Assembly (NCBI GenBank): GCA_019359175.1
Contig: JAHHHU010000022.1
Location: 1-64,000, forward strand
Length of the DNA: 64,000 bases
From: Phormidium tanganyikae FI6-MK23
GTDB lineage: Bacteria; Cyanobacteriota; Cyanobacteriia; Leptolyngbyales; Leptolyngbyaceae
Reading direction: 5' to 3'
Shown here in pieces: positions 61,848-64,000 of this stretch. Numbering within the stretch: position 1 is the stretch's first letter; every line of letters starts with the position of its first letter. The notes under the pieces are model-generated. The model was given only the letters and a program-made list of their open reading frames with translations. It had not been told where the DNA came from and did not search any database. Both the position numbers and the translations under genes were made by a program.

Positions 61848-62681
61848 ATGACTATTAACCCGTCTCTTCGTCCGGCTCGATCGTTCAAGTTCTCAGAAGC
61901 GCTGAAGAAATACAGTGGCACAATTGTTCCGGTAATCATTTGCGTAAGCGTTGCTTTGGTGCTGTGGCAAGTTCTCACGTTGAGTCCAGAATCAAAGATG
62001 CCTGGGCCGATCAAAGTGATCGAACAAACTTGGAGATTGATTCTCGATCCGTTCTATGACAATGGCGGTACGGATAAAGGGTTAGGATTGCAAATTCTGA
62101 TCAGTTTGCAACGGGTGGCATTAGGTTATTCGATCGCTGCTGTGGTTGGAATCGCGCTCGGTGTGCTGCTCGGTGTGAGCAAGTTTATGCAGAACGGTTT
62201 AGACCCGATCGTGCAAGTTCTCAGAACGGTTCCGCCGCTGGCATGGTTGCCGATTTCGTTGGGCATCTTTCAAGACAACGACCCCGCTGCAATTTTCGTG
62301 ATTTTTGTGACTGCAATTTGGCCCATTGTGATCAACACTGCGGTGGGTGTTCAACAAATTCCACAGGATTACAACAACGTTGCAAAGGTTCTGAGACTAT
62401 CGGGCAAAGAGTATTTCTTTAGCATTCTCGTTCCGTCTACTGTGCCTTATGTGTTTGGTGGATTGAGAATCGGGATTGGGTTAGCGTGGTTGGCGATCGT
62501 TGCCGCAGAAATGCTGAAAGCAGAAGGCGGAATTGGCTTCAAGATTTGGGATGCTTACAACGCAGGCAACGAAGACAGCATGAGCCAAATCATTATCTGT
62601 GTGTTGTTGGTCGGTTTGGTTGGTTTAGCGCTCGATCGCTTCGTTGGCTGGCTTGGCTCACTGATCACGTCCGACAAGTAA
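61848..62681 (+). CDS. nrtB: Nitrate ABC transporter, permease
   Basis: A 277-residue inner-membrane permease of the NrtB/SsuC type with about six helices. The ABC-contact loop is EYFFSILVPSTVPYVFGGLRIGIGLAWLA (EAA motif); ALGVLLGVSKFMQNGLDP and VPPLAWLPISLGIF are family blocks. It forms the membrane channel with a second copy and the NrtC/NrtD ATPases. Confidence 0.95.
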   Translation: MTINPSLRPARSFKFSEALKKYSGTIVPVIICVSVALVLWQVLTLSPESKMPGPIKVIEQTWRLILDPFYDNGGTDKGLGLQILISLQRVALGYSIAAVVGIALGVLLGVSKFMQNGLDPIVQVLRTVPPLAWLPISLGIFQDNDPAAIFVIFVTAIWPIVINTAVGVQQIPQDYNNVAKVLRLSGKEYFFSILVPSTVPYVFGGLRIGIGLAWLAIVAAEMLKAEGGIGFKIWDAYNAGNEDSMSQIIICVLLVGLVGLALDRFVGWLGSLITSDK

Positions 62682-62708
62682 ACCCTTCACCTGAGTTGAT
62701 TTGCTGCT

Positions 62709-64000
62709 ATGTCTGTTTTTCTAGAAGTTGACCACGTTGATAAGGTTTTTCCACTCAAAGATGGTGGCGAATACATTGCGCTGAAGAACATCGAACTTAA
62801 GATCAAACAAGGCGAGTTCGTTTCATTTATCGGACATTCGGGCTGTGGAAAATCCACGCTGCTGAACATCATTGCAGGATTGGATCAAGCTTCAATAGGG
62901 GGTGTGATCCTCGAAGGGCGGCAAATCAAAGAGCCAGGTCCCGATCGCATGATGGTGTTCCAAAACTATTCGCTCTTACCTTGGAAAACAGTTCGCGAGA
63001 ACATTGCTTTAGCCGTTGATAAGGTGATGAAAGATGCACCGAAAGGAGAGCGACGCAGTGTAGTCGAGCATCACATCGATATGGTAGGACTGCGCCATGC
63101 AGCCGAAAAAAAGCCGAAAGAACTATCCGGCGGGATGAAACAACGAGTCGCGATCGCACGCGCCCTCGCAATCCGTCCGAAGCTTCTTCTACTCGATGAA
63201 CCATTTGGGGCATTAGATGCCCTAACCAGAGGCAATCTACAACAACAGTTAATGTCGATCGCGCAAGAGAACAATGTCACTTGCATCATGGTGACGCATG
63301 ATGTGGATGAAGCATTGTTACTCAGCGATCGCATTGTGATGTTAACAAACGGGCCAGAAGCACACATCGGACAGATTCTATCCGTACCGATTCCCCGTCC
63401 GCGCAACCGTTTAGAAGTGGTGAATCATCCGAGCTACTATGCGCTCAGAAATGAGATTATCTACTTCCTCAATCAGCAAAAACGGGCGAAAAAACGTCAA
63501 GCGAAAGAGAAAATTGCGATCGCAAGAAATGGCTTAGAAAAAGTCAATCTCGAAATCGGCTTTGTTCCTCTCACCGACTGTGCGCCGCTCGTTGTTGCAC
63601 AAGAGAAAGGCTTCTTCAAGAAACACGGACTAGAAGAAGTTACCCTTAGTCGCGAACCAAGTTGGAAAGCAATCTCAGAAGGTATTCGGACAGGGCGACT
63701 CGATGCGGCTCAGATGGTTGCAGCAATGCCATTAGCAATGACGCTCGGTTATGGAGGGCACGAACCTCAGCCTGTTGTTACTGCTCTGGTTACATCACGC
63801 AACGGAAATGCGATTACGCTGAATAAGTCTTTCTTGGATCAAGGAGTTCGATCGCTTGCTGACTTCAAGCGAGTTCTCGAAGAAACGAAAGATCGATCGC
63901 ATACCCTGGGCGTTGTTTACCCAACTTCGATGCACAACTTAATGCTGCGGTATTGGTTAGCATCAGGCGGCATTGATCCCGACGAAGATCTTTCGCTCAC
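62709..64000 (+). CDS. nrtC: Nitrate ABC transporter, ATP-binding protein NrtC (partial)
   Basis: The first 430 codons are inside the window; the frame is open to its end. The ABC module (about residues 1-260) has Walker A GHSGCGKSTLLN, signature LSGGMKQRVAIARAL and Walker B LLLLDEPFGALDA. After a Lys-rich linker comes an NrtA-like sensor domain (IGFVPLTDCAPLVVAQEKGFF), known in NrtC to regulate uptake. The window ends within it. Confidence 0.95.
   Translation, partial: MSVFLEVDHVDKVFPLKDGGEYIALKNIELKIKQGEFVSFIGHSGCGKSTLLNIIAGLDQASIGGVILEGRQIKEPGPDRMMVFQNYSLLPWKTVRENIALAVDKVMKDAPKGERRSVVEHHIDMVGLRHAAEKKPKELSGGMKQRVAIARALAIRPKLLLLDEPFGALDALTRGNLQQQLMSIAQENNVTCIMVTHDVDEALLLSDRIVMLTNGPEAHIGQILSVPIPRPRNRLEVVNHPSYYALRNEIIYFLNQQKRAKKRQAKEKIAIARNGLEKVNLEIGFVPLTDCAPLVVAQEKGFFKKHGLEEVTLSREPSWKAISEGIRTGRLDAAQMVAAMPLAMTLGYGGHEPQPVVTALVTSRNGNAITLNKSFLDQGVRSLADFKRVLEETKDRSHTLGVVYPTSMHNLMLRYWLASGGIDPDEDLSL

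Overview
The window is chromosomal DNA from a cyanobacterium, most likely a filamentous Leptolyngbya/Plectonema-type strain. The evidence is a set of photosystem and cytochrome b6f genes (psbD end, psbB, psbT, psbM, psbO, petN), a high-light-inducible protein, the magnesium chelatase gene chlD, the arginine dihydrolase gene argZ/agrE, many HIP1 octamers (GCGATCGC), and a nitrite reductase with a C-terminal [2Fe-2S] ferredoxin domain. From memory, that fusion is known from Plectonema/Leptolyngbya boryana. Genus placement is inference; the phylum is certain.

Layout. 1-5.4 kb: end of a psbD copy not followed by psbC, a possible mini-gene with its own promoter and terminator, an SLH-domain porin, a DUF2795 gene, a frameshifted IS982-type insertion sequence with target duplication, an Hli protein and a STAS protein. 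5.4-11.4 kb (minus): epoxide-hydrolase-like gene coupled to uvrA, a TPR protein, smpB. 11.9-17.4 kb: two ammonium transporters, the second behind an NtcA-type promoter, then a small membrane protein, petN, and unknown membrane proteins. 17.4-30.4 kb: hydrolase, chlD, nurA, TPR gene, porin remnant, psbT-psbB, ferredoxin-psbM, psbO, sigF, a PilP-like lipoprotein, a UbiA prenyltransferase. 30.5-32.2 kb: ppx. 32.2-40 kb: a seven-gene minus-strand sugar or surface-polysaccharide cluster. 40.5-48 kb: VanZ protein, PEP-CTERM protein, hydrolase, peroxiredoxin, MATE exporter, argZ with an NtcA site. 48.6-56 kb: accessory DNA with two antitoxin-like genes whose toxin partners are broken (BrnT-like and PIN-like), two Uma2 genes, alaS, and a CAAD/DUF2382/PRC-barrel group. 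56-64 kb: HEAT protein, Rieske lipoprotein, then the nitrate operon nirA-nrtA-nrtB-nrtC (truncated by the window end).

Functional themes. Nitrogen supply is spread over the window: two Amt proteins, ArgZ and nirA-nrtABC. Three of these loci carry an exact GTA-N8-TAC motif, so they probably share NtcA control. Photosynthesis genes are scattered singly or in pairs, as is usual in cyanobacteria. The most unusual parts are the sugar cluster (C-methyltransferase, UXS-like SDR, Ugd, an oxygenase-like protein, a DUF4910-like protein, RfbF-like cytidylyltransferase, PIG-L deacetylase), the two decayed toxin genes beside intact antitoxins, the porin fragment, and the short gene-like unit at 217-575.

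All assignments come from reading the sequence and recalled family features. No database search was run.
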